In this document: in pieces, positions 8,515-18,557 of the stretch | Layout: the number at the start of each line of letters is the position of its first letter | How positions within the stretch are numbered: position 1 is the first letter of the stretch | Assembly (NCBI GenBank): GCA_002254845.1 | Contig: NKPT01000002.1 | Location: 1 to 64,000, forward strand | Reading direction: 5' to 3' | DNA: 64,000 nt | Origin: Chloracidobacterium sp. CP2_5A | Lineage (GTDB): Bacteria > Acidobacteriota > Blastocatellia > Chloracidobacteriales > Chloracidobacteriaceae | Position numbers and translations under genes: made by a program | Notes under the pieces: model-generated | The model's database searches: none | The model's input: the letters and a program-made list of their open reading frames with translations, nothing else | Told to the model about the DNA's origin: nothing

Positions 8515-10254
8515 ATGCGCTTCTCACGTTACCGAACCTTGGCGGCCGCCTTCGCGCTCGCGGTTGCCGCCCTGCCGCTCGCGGGCTTTCCAAAGCCGGC
8601 GTCCTGCGCGGCAATCCGCCTTCCAAAGCCGGCGCCCAACGGCTGCCGGCTCGTTGTGGGCATCGTTGTCGACCAGTTGCGCGCCGACTATCTAGAGCGA
8701 TTTGACGACCTGTTTGGCGAAAAGGGCTTCAAGCGACTCAAAGCGAAGGGCGCTTACTTTGCCAACGCGCATTATCTCCATGCCTGCACCTACACAGCTC
8801 CGGGCCACGCCGTCGTCACCACTGGCTCAACGGCGGCTGTCACCGGCATCATCGGGAACAAGTGGTATGACCGCGAAACTGGCAAGTTGGTCGAGAGCGT
8901 CACCGATGACGAGACGACCGGCGTCCCGGAAGGAAAGGGCGCTTCCCCGCGCCGATTGATAGTTTCAACGCTTGGCGATGAACTCAAGGCCGCGACGGGC
9001 GGGCGGGCCAAAGTCATCGGCATGTCGCTCAAAAATCGCGGCGCCATCCTGCCCGCCGGGCGCGCGGCCGACGCCGCTTATTGGTTTGACGACAAGCGCG
9101 GTCAGATGCAGACCAGCTCGTATTACATGAAAGAGCTGCCCGCTTGGGTGGCGGACTTCAACGCCCGCCGGATTCCCGATCAGTGGTTTGGCAAAGCCTG
9201 GGAAAAAGCGCTGCCGGAAAGCGCCTACGCCCGCTGCGATGCGGATGACGCGCCTTATGAAGGGCGCTTCGCTGGGGGCGGCTCCGCCTTCCCGCATGTG
9301 GTCGGGCGCGGCGACAAGCCCAACTCGCGCTTCTATGACGAGTTCGCCAGGACGCCCTGGGCCAACGACTTCCTCGCCGACTTTGCCGCGGCCGCCATCG
9401 CCGGCGAAGGGCTTGGCGCGGACGCGATCCCCGATGTCTTGACCATCAGCTTTTCGGCTAACGATCTCGCTGGCCATGCGTTCGGCCCGAACAGTCACGA
9501 AGCGCTGGACATGACCGTGCGCACCGACCAAACCCTAGCGCGCTTGCTCGACTTGGTTGACCAAAAGGTCGGGCTGGAGAAGACGCTCATTTTTCTCACG
9601 TCTGACCATGGCGTGTCGCCCGTGCCGGAATACGCCCAGCGGCAGCGGCTCAACAGCCGCCGGATTCCTTTCGAGCAGGTCGCCGTCGCTATCAAGCGCG
9701 CGCTGGACGCCAAGTTTGGGGAAGGGGCGTGGTTCGCCGGATTTTCGGCCGAATCGGTCTATTTTGATCTCGAGACGCTGGCCGCCAAGCGGCTCGATCG
9801 CGCGGACGTTGAGCGAGCGGCAGCGGAAGCCGCGCTGAGCGTCGGCGGCATCGCCGCGGCCTTCACGCGAACGCAAATGCTCTCCGGCGCGCTGCCGCGA
9901 ACGCCCATCGCCCAGCGGGTACAGATGGCTTTTCATCCGCAGCGCGGCGGCGATGTGTTTCTCGTGCCGGAGCCGTTTTGTTTTTTCAGCGACGAGGTCT
10001 CGACGATGGCCACAACCCACGGCACGCCCTACCCGTATGACACCCATGTGCCGGTGCTGCTGATGGGGCGAGGCGTCGCGGCCGGAACGTATCTGACGCA
10101 AGCCAGCCCCGCCGACATTGCCCCGACGCTGGCGGTTTTGCTGGGGATTGCCGCGCCAAGCGGCGCGGTTGGCCGACCGCTCGATGAAGCGTTGCTTGAC
10201 CGGCCTGCCGCTCCGACTCGGTCGCGCGAGCGGCAGCCGGCAAATAGCAAATAA
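8515..10254 (+). CDS. Secreted alkaline phosphatase/phosphodiesterase family protein (PafA-like)
   Basis: A member of the alkaline phosphatase superfamily (type I phosphodiesterase/PafA group), acting outside the cytoplasmic membrane on phosphate esters. Visible motifs are the first metal site (VVDQLRADYL), the nucleophile threonine segment (YTAPGHAVVTTGS), a second metal site (SFSANDLAGHAFGPNSHE) and the third (TSDHGVSPVPEY). The track starts at 8380, but GAGGA at 8504-8508 lies six bases before the ATG at 8515, and starting there gives a clean signal peptide (RTLAAAFALAVAALPLAGF) and 579 residues. An in-frame 33-base-period duplication (TTCCAAAGCCGGCG twice) lies just after the signal peptide. 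Phosphate scavenging would fit with pstSCAB later in the window, but there is no physical link. Confidence 0.85.
   Translation: MRFSRYRTLAAAFALAVAALPLAGFPKPASCAAIRLPKPAPNGCRLVVGIVVDQLRADYLERFDDLFGEKGFKRLKAKGAYFANAHYLHACTYTAPGHAVVTTGSTAAVTGIIGNKWYDRETGKLVESVTDDETTGVPEGKGASPRRLIVSTLGDELKAATGGRAKVIGMSLKNRGAILPAGRAADAAYWFDDKRGQMQTSSYYMKELPAWVADFNARRIPDQWFGKAWEKALPESAYARCDADDAPYEGRFAGGGSAFPHVVGRGDKPNSRFYDEFARTPWANDFLADFAAAAIAGEGLGADAIPDVLTISFSANDLAGHAFGPNSHEALDMTVRTDQTLARLLDLVDQKVGLEKTLIFLTSDHGVSPVPEYAQRQRLNSRRIPFEQVAVAIKRALDAKFGEGAWFAGFSAESVYFDLETLAAKRLDRADVERAAAEAALSVGGIAAAFTRTQMLSGALPRTPIAQRVQMAFHPQRGGDVFLVPEPFCFFSDEVSTMATTHGTPYPYDTHVPVLLMGRGVAAGTYLTQASPADIAPTLAVLLGIAAPSGAVGRPLDEALLDRPAAPTRSRERQPANSK
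8588..8634. repeat. In-frame short direct repeat in phosphatase N-terminus
   Basis: TTCCAAAGCCGGCG occurs at 8588-8601 and 8621-8634 with a period of 33 bases, that is 11 codons, giving FPKPAS... and LPKPAP... in the protein. Confidence 0.8.
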
Positions 10255-10434
10255 TGGGGCTTTCTCTGGCATTGGCGCGGGTTCTTGCTGTATCGCGTCA
10301 TTGGCCGAAGCGGGAGCTGTGCTATGCTTCCCGTTGGCCACGGTTACAGGCAAGGTTTCGCTACTGCATGCTTCCAGGGAAACATCCGATGATCCAGGGC
10401 ATGCCGGTCATCGTCGCCACCGAGGGAATGAACC

Positions 10435-12150
10435 GTGAAACGTTCGCTCAGGCTGTGTTACTCGCTCATTCTCAGCATTCCGCTCATTCTGCTAGCTCCG
10501 CTGCGCGAGCAGCAGGCGCACCCGCAGGCGACGCCCGCCGTTTCCGCTTCGGACGAATTAATGCACCGGGCGACGCTGCTGGCCCAGTCTCTGTATAGTC
10601 GCCCGCCCGCCGCTCGCGAAGAGGGGGAATATCTGGCGCTGGCGGATGTTTATGCGCGCGCCATCGCCCTGGACGCCGCCGCCGCGACGGGCGATGCCGC
10701 GCTTGTGGCGCGGGCTGAAATCTTCCGCGAGATGGCGCAGCTTTTCAACAAGCCGCGGTATTTTTACGCTGCGCTGGATAGCTACGACAGCGTGTTGCGG
10801 CGCTACCCGGAAGGGCCGTTTCTGGTGCGGGCGCTGGTCGGCGTGGCGCGCATTCACGAGCGCGACCTGCATGCGCCGGAAGCTGCCGAGCAGGCGTACC
10901 TCGAAATCATCCAGCGATTCCCCCAGTCGGTCAGCGCCCGCGAAGCGGTCGCCTGCGTGGCGCGCCTGCGGGCCACGGCCGGAGAGCGTTATCCCCGCGA
11001 TGTGGCTGAAGCGCATTCCGAGGAAGACGCCGCCGGTATTGCGACCATCAGCCAGATTCGTCATTTCTCGGGGCCGGATTACGCGCGAGTGGTTCTCGAC
11101 TTGAGCGTTGGCGCGGCCTATGAGCGGCGCGTCGAGGGAACGACGCTTGTCATCAAGCTTGCGTCGGCCCGGCTGTCGCCGCTGGTGACGCCGGCGCAGA
11201 ATCTATCGGCGTCCGGCGGAATGTTGCGCCACATCCGACTCAGCAGCCGGGATGGCGCGGTTGAGATTCGGATTGAGTGCTCCCGTCTGCGCGACTTCGC
11301 CATTTTCGCCCTCGACAACCCGGCGCGCCTCGTCGCCGATGTGCGCGGCGCGCAGCCGATTGCCGAAGAGCCGCCGCTGGTCGCCGAGGCGTCGTCCCTG
11401 CCGTCATCAGGGGCGACGCCAGGCTCGCTGATGCGCGCCCTTGGTCTGAAGGTCAAGCGCGTCATCATTGACCCCGGCCATGGCGGCTCGGATACCGGCG
11501 CGATTGGGCGGGATGGGATTTACGAGAAGGATGTCGCGCTGGACATCGCCCTGCGGCTGCGCGCCGCCATTCAGCGCGAGCTCAAGGATGTCGAGGTGGC
11601 TTTGACGCGCGACACGGATCGCTTCGTGCCGCTGGAAGAGCGTACGGCGATTGCCAATGCGCGCCAGGCGGATTTGTTTATTTCCATTCACCTCAACTCC
11701 AGCCCGACGCCGCTGGCGAGCGGCGTGGAAACCTACTTTCTGAGCCTGGACGCGACCAAGGAGGAGCTCGACGTGGCGACTCGCGAAAACGCCACCACGT
11801 CGCGCAGCGCCGGAGAGCTGCAAGGGTTGCTCCAGCGCATTGTGACCGACACGCGCGTTGCCGAGTCGCGGACGTTCGCCCAGAGCATTCAGTCGAGCCT
11901 GGTGACCGGACTAGGCCGCGTCAGCCCGACGGCTGGCTTCAATCGCGGCGTCAAGAAGGCCCCGTTCGTCGTCCTGCTTGGCGCGAATATGCCGAGCGTC
12001 CTGACGGAGGTTTCCTTCCTAAGTCATCCTAAGGATGGGGAAGCCCTGCGCACCGTCGAGTTTCGGCAGAGCATCGCCGATTCGCTGTGCGACGGCATCA
12101 AGCGCTACATCGAAAACCTCAAGCGCCCCGGCATCGTCGCGGCCGAATAG
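10435..12150 (+). CDS. amiC: N-acetylmuramoyl-L-alanine amidase with AMIN domain
   Basis: A periplasmic zinc amidase that cleaves the peptide stem from muramic acid during cell separation. It has a signal-like N-terminus (MKRSLRLCYSLILSIPLILL), a helical TPR-like stretch (about 45-190), a beta-rich AMIN peptidoglycan-targeting domain (about 200-310) and an Amidase_3 domain from about 340. Zinc and catalytic motifs are VIIDPGHGGSDTGAIG, YEKDVALD, FISIHLNSSP and LTEVSFLSHP. The start is GTG, preceded by GAGGGA. The TPR-plus-AMIN layout is common in Acidobacteriota and Deltaproteobacteria-type lineages. It follows the phosphatase gene by 180 bases on the same strand. The symbol is by domain architecture, not by tested orthology. 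Confidence 0.88.
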   Translation: MKRSLRLCYSLILSIPLILLAPLREQQAHPQATPAVSASDELMHRATLLAQSLYSRPPAAREEGEYLALADVYARAIALDAAAATGDAALVARAEIFREMAQLFNKPRYFYAALDSYDSVLRRYPEGPFLVRALVGVARIHERDLHAPEAAEQAYLEIIQRFPQSVSAREAVACVARLRATAGERYPRDVAEAHSEEDAAGIATISQIRHFSGPDYARVVLDLSVGAAYERRVEGTTLVIKLASARLSPLVTPAQNLSASGGMLRHIRLSSRDGAVEIRIECSRLRDFAIFALDNPARLVADVRGAQPIAEEPPLVAEASSLPSSGATPGSLMRALGLKVKRVIIDPGHGGSDTGAIGRDGIYEKDVALDIALRLRAAIQRELKDVEVALTRDTDRFVPLEERTAIANARQADLFISIHLNSSPTPLASGVETYFLSLDATKEELDVATRENATTSRSAGELQGLLQRIVTDTRVAESRTFAQSIQSSLVTGLGRVSPTAGFNRGVKKAPFVVLLGANMPSVLTEVSFLSHPKDGEALRTVEFRQSIADSLCDGIKRYIENLKRPGIVAAE

Positions 12151-12166
12151 CGCCCCCGGCGGCGGC

Positions 12167-14131
12167 CTAAATCCGCTTGAAGCCGCGCTCAATCATTGAC
12201 ATATCAAAGCGCAGAATGACTGGCCGCCCGTGCGGGCAATTGGTCGGCTGCTCGCATTTGAACAGCTCGTCCACGAGCCAGGACATCTTTTCCGGCGTCA
12301 GTCTGAGGTTGATTTTGATCGCCGCTCGGCACGCGAGGCCAGCGGCCAGCTCGCGCAGAAAACGCTCGCGCGAAACGGCTTGATGCTCGGCCGACAGGGT
12401 ATCGAGCAGCTCCGCCAGCAAGTTCTGGGCGTCCTCGACGGCGAGGTCGGCGGGCACGCCATGGATGGCGACCGTTCGCCCGGCGAGGCGCGTCGCTCGA
12501 AAGCCGGCCGCTTCCAGCTCGCCCGCGATGGCGTCAAACGCCGTCGCCTGCGCTGGCGATAAGTCCGCGACAAGGGGCGTCAGCAGCATTTGCGTCGCGA
12601 CTTCGCGGGCGAGCAGCGCTCTCGCGCGCTGCTCGAATAAAATCCGCTCATGCGCCACGTGCTGATCAATCAGCAGCAGCCCATCGGCGTCCGTCGCCAC
12701 GATATAGCTGTCGTGAATTTGTCCGAGAATCCGAAGGTCGGCGCGGCGAGCGCCCGCGACGCGCTCCGCCTGCGCGGGCGCCCGCCGCGCCGCGCCGGCG
12801 CAGCGAGCGCGGGTTCGCCCATCCAAAATGGCGCTGAGGCGCTGCGCCGCTTCGGCTTCCATTTCAACGGGCGAGCTCTCCGCCGGCGTCTCCGCTTCCG
12901 CGGTCGGGGGCGGGCTGGCGACGGAGGGCGCGGGCGCCGGCGCGGCGAAGAAGGGTGGCGGCTGGCGCTCGCCGCCGCCGTCCGCGATAGGCGGCGACTT
13001 CTCTCCAGCGGGTTGCGCCGGCGCGAGGGCGCGAAGCGCGGTCTGGACGTCCGATGGGCGGGGCGCTGCCGCCGGCGACGCGAAGGCGTCCGTTCGGGAC
13101 GGGCGCGATACCGGCGGCAGCGTTGGGAACGGGGCGAAGCGGGGCGCGACGCCGAGGGCTTTCCGCACCGCCGCGACAACGCTTTCCAGCACGCGCTGCG
13201 GCGCTCGAAAGCGCACTTCGGTCTTCTGCGGGTGGACGTTCACATCCACCGCGTCGGGGGGCACGTCCACGAAGAGCATCGCCGCCGGGAAGACGCCCGA
13301 CGGCAACACATTCCGATAGGCGTCGGAAAGCGCGCGCCCAATGAGCTTGTCGCGGACAAAGCGCCCATTGACGAAGAGATACTGCCCCTCGCGGCTTGCT
13401 CGCTGGATATGCGGACGCGAAGCGAAGCCGCGCACGGACACCTCGTCTTGAACGAACTCAACCGGGGCCAGGCTGTCGAGCAGTCCCGCGCCAAAAAGCT
13501 GGTAGGCGCGCGCCCGCAAGTCCGTTGTCGCCGTGACGGCCAAAACCTGTCGTCCGTTGTGTTCAAGTCGGAAGCCGCGCGCCGGGTTGGCTAGCGCGTA
13601 GTGAGTCACCAGATTCGTGACGTGAAAGGCTTCCGTGGCGTCGGCTTTGAGAAACTTGCGCCGGGCCGGCAGGTTGAAAAACAGGTCGCGCAGGACAATC
13701 TCCGTGCCGCCGGGCGCGGCCGCGTCGCGGACGTGACGCACCTTTCCGCCCTCGATAACGACCTCGGTTCCGCAGGTCGCGCCGTGTAGCTTCGTCGTGA
13801 GCGTGACCCGCGTAACCGAGCTTATGGCAGCCAGGGCTTCGCCGCGAAAGCCGAACGTTTGAATCGTCCTGAGGTCGTCAGCCGAGCGGATTTTGCTGGT
13901 CGCGTGGCGCTCAAAGGCCAAGAGCGCGTCATCGCGCGTCATGCCCTCGCCGTCGTCGCGGATGCGAATGGCTTCCTTGCCGCCGCGCTCCACGGCGATG
14001 TCAATCTGCCGCGCGTCGGCGTCGAGGGCGTTTTCCAGACACTCTTTGACAATTGAAGCCGGGCGCTCAACGACTTCGCCCGCGGCGATGCGGTTGGCGA
14101 CGACATCCGGGAGAATGCGAATTTTTGACAT
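12167..14131 (-). CDS. mutL: DNA mismatch repair endonuclease MutL
   Basis: This 654-residue MutL homologue links MutS mismatch recognition to strand incision. The N-terminal GHKL ATPase is complete (VVERPASIVKECLENALDA, IRDDGEGMT, TFGFRGEALAAISSV). A long proline/alanine-rich linker occupies about 325-455. The C-terminal domain carries the endonuclease motif DQHVAHERILFE together with the ACRAAIK and CPHGRP metal-site motifs, so this is the nicking type of MutL expected in bacteria lacking MutH. It is the last gene of the leftward rnj-priA-mutL run, starting 51 bases after priA, and converges on amiC with only 16 bases between stops. Confidence 0.95.
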   Translation of the reverse strand: MSKIRILPDVVANRIAAGEVVERPASIVKECLENALDADARQIDIAVERGGKEAIRIRDDGEGMTRDDALLAFERHATSKIRSADDLRTIQTFGFRGEALAAISSVTRVTLTTKLHGATCGTEVVIEGGKVRHVRDAAAPGGTEIVLRDLFFNLPARRKFLKADATEAFHVTNLVTHYALANPARGFRLEHNGRQVLAVTATTDLRARAYQLFGAGLLDSLAPVEFVQDEVSVRGFASRPHIQRASREGQYLFVNGRFVRDKLIGRALSDAYRNVLPSGVFPAAMLFVDVPPDAVDVNVHPQKTEVRFRAPQRVLESVVAAVRKALGVAPRFAPFPTLPPVSRPSRTDAFASPAAAPRPSDVQTALRALAPAQPAGEKSPPIADGGGERQPPPFFAAPAPAPSVASPPPTAEAETPAESSPVEMEAEAAQRLSAILDGRTRARCAGAARRAPAQAERVAGARRADLRILGQIHDSYIVATDADGLLLIDQHVAHERILFEQRARALLAREVATQMLLTPLVADLSPAQATAFDAIAGELEAAGFRATRLAGRTVAIHGVPADLAVEDAQNLLAELLDTLSAEHQAVSRERFLRELAAGLACRAAIKINLRLTPEKMSWLVDELFKCEQPTNCPHGRPVILRFDMSMIERGFKRI

Positions 14132-14182
14132 AGCTCAAGCGTGGAAGGGCTGGAAGGATCGCCGGCGGCAAGCGCTCCGCAT

Positions 14183-16675
14183 TCACATAAGGTCAAGCGG
14201 GTCAATTTCAATGAAGACGTGGCGGCGCTCGGTGTCGGTCAGTTCCGGCAGGAATCGCTCAATCGCTTGGCGCAGCAGGCGGCGCTGCCGCGCCTTGAGC
14301 AGAATTTGAAAGCGATACTCGCCGCGCAGCCGCGCCAAGGGCGCCGGCGATGGGCCAAGCGCCCGCAGGGCGTGGCTGTCAGGGGCTGGAGCGGCATCCC
14401 GCAGCGGCTGACGCAGGATGGCGGCAGCCTTTTCGGCGAGCGCCTGGGCTTCGATTTCTCGCTCGTGGCGGATGATGATATTGGCGAGAACGCAGAAGGG
14501 CGGGTAGTACATCTCGCGCCGTTGAACAATTTCCTGCTCAAAAAAGGCTTCATAGTCCTGCTTGCAGCCGGCGACCAAGGCGTAGTGTTCGGGACAATAG
14601 GTCTGAACGATGACGCGGCCGGGTCGGTCGCCGCGCCCGGCCCGGCCGGCGACCTGCGCAATGAGTTGGAAGGCGCGTTCGGGCGCCCGAAAATCCGGCA
14701 TGAGGAGCCCGGCGTCAATTGAGACAACGCCCACCAGCGTGACATTCGGGAAGTCATGACCTTTGGCGATCATCTGCGTGCCGACCAGGATGTCGAGGCT
14801 GCCCGAAGCGAAGTCGTTGAAGATGCGCTCGAAAGCGCCGCGCCGGCGGGTCGTGTCCCGATCCAGGCGAGCGATGGAGAGCGTTGGAAACAGCTCGCGC
14901 AGGCGCGCTTCAAGCTGCTCGGTGCCCTCCCCGACGTACGCGATGCCCTCGCCGCGACATTCGGGGCAGACGCTGGGCGGCGGCGCGGTATAGCCGCAGT
15001 AGTGACAGGCCAGATAGCGGTCGCTCCGGTGGTAGGTCAGCGTCACCGAGCAGTGCGGGCACGTCACTGTAAAGCCGCACTCCCGACACAGCCAACAACT
15101 CGCAAATCCCCGCCGGTTGAGCAAAACCATGACCTGCTCGCCCTGCGCGCAAGTTTCGGCGATGGCGGTTTGCAGCTCGTCCGAAATGAAGCGGGTCGCC
15201 TTGTGACGCTTGAAGACTTCGCGCATGTCCACCAGCGTCACTTCCGGCAGGCGGCGGCTTCCAATGCGCCGCGGCAGCGTCAGGCGCGTGTATTTGCCAA
15301 CCGCGGCGTGCTGGAAGGTCTCGATGGCGGGCGTGGCGCTGCCCAAAATCACTGGGCAGTTGAGCCGACTGGCGCGCAAGATCGCCGTGTCGCGCCCGTG
15401 GTAATGCGGCGCGCCTTCGGACTGCTTGTAGGAGCCATCATGTTCCTCATCCACGACGATCAGGCGCAGGTTGACCAGCGGCGCGAACACCGCCGAGCGC
15501 GTGCCGATCACGACTCGCGCCACGCCGGAGCGGATGCGCTCCCATTCGTCCACCCGCTCGCCCGGCGAAAGCGAGGAGTGCAACAGGGCCACCAGCGGCC
15601 CAAACCGCTGGATGAGTCGCCGCGCCAGCATGGGCGTCAGGCCGATCTCCGGCGCAAGCATTAGGGCGGAGCCGCCGCGCTCCAAAACAGCGGTGATAAC
15701 CGACAAATAGACTTCCGTCTTGCCGGAACCCGTCACCCCGTGGAGCAAAAACGTATGGAACTCCCCCGCGTCCTGCGCCGCGAGGATAGCTTCGCAGGCC
15801 TGTCGCTGTTCCGCCGTGAGATCCAGGGACGGCGCGGCCGGCAAGTCGGCTAAGTGCGCGAGCGGGTCGCGCCGGATGATTTCCGGGGCGACCTCGATCA
15901 GGCCTTTTTTGGCCATCTGGCGGATGACGGAGGGGCTGACTGCGGCGCGCAGCGCCAAGTCGGTCACGGTCTCCTCCTCGGCTTCCCGGAGTCGCGCTAG
16001 GACGCGCGCCTGCGCCGGCGAGGCGGGCTTTTCAGTCGTCATCCGCCGCCGAGCGACGAGGCGTTGCTTCGCGCTAACGCGCGCCTGCGCCGGTCGCCCG
16101 GCAATCGTCACTAGTCCGGCGCGCTCGAGGTCGCGCGCGACTTGACGCGGATGCTTTCCAAAGCGATCCGCCGGCAGCCCCTCCAGCGGGCTTTCGCCGC
16201 CAACCTCGGCCAGCCAGGCGAGGCATCGCGCGCTGCGCGTTCGGTCGGAGGTTAGCGCCGCGGCTTGCCGGCCGGCGTCGGTGAGCGTCACCCATTCCTC
16301 AAGCCTGATGTCGAGCCCGGTCGGCAGCGCCGCCTTCAGCGTTTCGCCCCACGGCGCGTAGTAGTAATCAGCGACCCACTCGGTGAGGGATAGAATTTCC
16401 GCGTTGACAATGGGCGTTTCATCAATCCAGTAAAGGAGGTCCTTGATGTCGCCGGCTTTCAAAGCGTCCGGCGGTCGCTCGCTAACGGCGACGACATAAC
16501 CCACCAGCGTTTGACGCCCGAAGGGAACGACCACGCGGCAGCCCGGCGCGGCGTAAGCCCGGTAGGTCGGGGGAATGCGGTAGGCGTAAGTCTTCGTCAC
16601 CGCGGCAGGCACGGCGACTTCCGCGAAGAGCTCCGGGGGCGCGTGATTGGCTGGCGAGGGCGTGGTTTCCGGCAT
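14183..16675 (-). CDS. priA: Primosomal protein N' (PriA helicase)
   Basis: The replication-restart helicase, a 3'-5' ATPase that loads the replisome at collapsed forks. At 830 residues it has the N-terminal DNA-binding domain (VPAAVTKTYAYRIPP), Walker A (HGVTGSGKTEVYL), Walker B (LIVVDEEHDGSYKQ) and the zinc-binding insertion with paired cysteines (CWLCRECGFTVTCPHC; CHYCGYTAPPPSVCPEC). The helicase C-terminal motif ILVGTQMIAKGHDFPNV and VAGRAGRGDRPG are intact. It lies between rnj (66-base gap) and mutL (51-base gap) on the same strand, a plausible co-expressed nucleic-acid maintenance group. Confidence 0.96.
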   Translation of the reverse strand: MPETTPSPANHAPPELFAEVAVPAAVTKTYAYRIPPTYRAYAAPGCRVVVPFGRQTLVGYVVAVSERPPDALKAGDIKDLLYWIDETPIVNAEILSLTEWVADYYYAPWGETLKAALPTGLDIRLEEWVTLTDAGRQAAALTSDRTRSARCLAWLAEVGGESPLEGLPADRFGKHPRQVARDLERAGLVTIAGRPAQARVSAKQRLVARRRMTTEKPASPAQARVLARLREAEEETVTDLALRAAVSPSVIRQMAKKGLIEVAPEIIRRDPLAHLADLPAAPSLDLTAEQRQACEAILAAQDAGEFHTFLLHGVTGSGKTEVYLSVITAVLERGGSALMLAPEIGLTPMLARRLIQRFGPLVALLHSSLSPGERVDEWERIRSGVARVVIGTRSAVFAPLVNLRLIVVDEEHDGSYKQSEGAPHYHGRDTAILRASRLNCPVILGSATPAIETFQHAAVGKYTRLTLPRRIGSRRLPEVTLVDMREVFKRHKATRFISDELQTAIAETCAQGEQVMVLLNRRGFASCWLCRECGFTVTCPHCSVTLTYHRSDRYLACHYCGYTAPPPSVCPECRGEGIAYVGEGTEQLEARLRELFPTLSIARLDRDTTRRRGAFERIFNDFASGSLDILVGTQMIAKGHDFPNVTLVGVVSIDAGLLMPDFRAPERAFQLIAQVAGRAGRGDRPGRVIVQTYCPEHYALVAGCKQDYEAFFEQEIVQRREMYYPPFCVLANIIIRHEREIEAQALAEKAAAILRQPLRDAAPAPDSHALRALGPSPAPLARLRGEYRFQILLKARQRRLLRQAIERFLPELTDTERRHVFIEIDPLDLM

Positions 16676-16741
16676 GGTCCTTGAATCGCTTCGGAAAGCG
16701 CGGAACAGCTCGCGGCCGGCTCGGCGTCCCGACCGAGATCA

Positions 16742-18409
16742 TCAGACCGCGATGACCAGCGGGACAATGGTCGGCTTCTGCCCGGTCAGGCGCAGGATGT
16801 GGCGCTTGAGCGCCAGTCGCAGGTGTTCCTGGAAGCGTTCCTTGCCGCCATTGACGCGGTCGCTCGGCGGGACCGCCTCGGCGGCGGCGAGAACGACGTC
16901 GCGCAGCTCGGCAATTTCATCCTCGTCGCCATCCACGCCGAGGTAGCCGCGCGTCGTGATTTCAGGCGGGCCGAGCAGGCTGCCGGTGCTTTCCTCCACC
17001 GCGACGCCGGCGATGATGACGCCTTCGTAAGCGAGGCGGCGGCGGTCGCGCAGCAGGGTTTCATCGAGCTCAAGCGAGCAGGTGTCGTCAATATACACGC
17101 GATGGACGACGATTTTGTCGCCGATTTGGGCCGTCTCGCTGTCCAGCGTGACGACATCGCCGCTCTCGATCAGCAGCACGCGGTCGGGCGCGTAGCCCAG
17201 CGTTTGACAGGCGAACAGCTTGTGTTGATAGAGCTGGCGGTATTCGCCGTGAATAGGAATGAAGTACTTTGGACGCACCGCTTCAAGCATCAGGCGGAGG
17301 TCCTCCTGCGCGCCATGCCCAGAGACGTGAATGCGCGCCTGAGTCGAGTCAATCACCGACACTTCATTGCGATAGCATCGGTTGATGAGCTTTGAGATGG
17401 CTTTTTCGTTGCCCGGAATTTGACGGGCCGAGAGCGCCACCGTGTCGCCGGCTTCCATCCACGCCTGCCGGTGGCTTCGGTCGGCGATGCGCCACATCGC
17501 GCCCATTGGCTCGCCCTGGCAGCCCGACGCCAGCACGACCATTTCGCTGGGGTGGAAGCGCTTGAAGTCCTTGAGGCTGGCGAGCGCGCCCGCCGTGTCG
17601 AGAAAGCCCGTGCGCTCGGCCAGCTCGATGTTGCGCTCCATGGCGCGCCCGACCGCCACGACCTGCCGTCCGAACTGCCGGGCCAAGTCAAAGATGATTT
17701 GAATGCGATGGATGCTCGACGCGAAGCAACTGACAAAGATGCGCCCAGTGGCGCGGTCGAAAATATCCTCCAGCGCCGGGATGACCACCCGTTCCGAAGG
17801 CATCTGGCCCGGGCGCTCAACGTTGGTCGAATCGGACAGCAGGGCGAGCACGCCCCGCCGGCCGAGCTCGCGCAGCCGGTTGACGTCGATCGGATCGCCA
17901 CAGACCGGCGTGGCGTCAAACTTGAAGTCGCCGGTGTGGACGATTGTCCCGATGGGCGTTGTGATCGCCAGCGCGCAGCAATCCACCGTGGAATGCGAGA
18001 CGCGAATGTATTCAACCGAAAACGCCCCGACCTGGATGGCGTCGCCCGCCTGAACCGAGCGCAACTCGGCAGACGGCCATAAGCGATGCTCTTCCAGCCG
18101 CGGCTCGACGACCCGCAGCGTGTAGGGCGTGCCATACACCGGCGCCTTGACCTTTTTGAGCAGAAAGGGAAGCGATCCGATATGATCTTCGTGACTGTGG
18201 GTCAGGATGATGGCGCGAACCTGCTCCCGGTGACGTTCAAGGAAGGTGAAATCCGGCGTCATCGAGTCCACGCCAAAGTGCCCGACTTCGGAGAACATCA
18301 GACCGGCGTCAACCACGATGATGTCCGCGCCGTAGCGCAGGACCATGCAGTTCATGCCGAATTCGCCGAGTCCGCCGAGCGGGATGATTTCCAGTCTGGT
18401 ATCGTTCAC
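16742..18409 (-). CDS. rnj: Ribonuclease J
   Basis: A metallo-beta-lactamase/beta-CASP ribonuclease with endo- and 5'-3' exonuclease activity in mRNA decay and rRNA maturation. The zinc signature THSHEDHIGSLPFLL, the opening LEIIPLGGLGEFGMN, the beta-CASP motif SDSTNVERPGQMPSE and the late histidine segment HVSGHGAQEDL are all present. The track ORF begins at 18634 and would overlap the next gene's promoter. The in-frame GTG at 18409 gives MNDTRLEIIPLGG and 555 residues, the normal family size, so I prefer it. First gene of the rnj-priA-mutL cluster and divergent from the permease gene. Confidence 0.92.
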   Translation of the reverse strand: MNDTRLEIIPLGGLGEFGMNCMVLRYGADIIVVDAGLMFSEVGHFGVDSMTPDFTFLERHREQVRAIILTHSHEDHIGSLPFLLKKVKAPVYGTPYTLRVVEPRLEEHRLWPSAELRSVQAGDAIQVGAFSVEYIRVSHSTVDCCALAITTPIGTIVHTGDFKFDATPVCGDPIDVNRLRELGRRGVLALLSDSTNVERPGQMPSERVVIPALEDIFDRATGRIFVSCFASSIHRIQIIFDLARQFGRQVVAVGRAMERNIELAERTGFLDTAGALASLKDFKRFHPSEMVVLASGCQGEPMGAMWRIADRSHRQAWMEAGDTVALSARQIPGNEKAISKLINRCYRNEVSVIDSTQARIHVSGHGAQEDLRLMLEAVRPKYFIPIHGEYRQLYQHKLFACQTLGYAPDRVLLIESGDVVTLDSETAQIGDKIVVHRVYIDDTCSLELDETLLRDRRRLAYEGVIIAGVAVEESTGSLLGPPEITTRGYLGVDGDEDEIAELRDVVLAAAEAVPPSDRVNGGKERFQEHLRLALKRHILRLTGQKPTIVPLVIAV

Positions 18410-18557
18410 GATATCCCATGCATCCTTTCTCGCGCCGACCCCGCTGCCGCGGCCGGTGTCGCCAACGAACGAAAAAGAGAAACGGCCGGCATAGTAGCGA
18501 ACTTTATCCGTCGGGGCGATAAGCGATGGCTTTTTTCCGCCGCTTCGGAAGCTTGTC

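Noticed and set aside
12650-13594. 314-residue plus-strand ORF
   Set aside because: Antisense to mutL with shadow composition (Arg/Gly rich) and no ribosome site.
14756-15664. 302-residue plus-strand ORF
   Set aside because: Antisense to the priA zinc and helicase region; no motifs.
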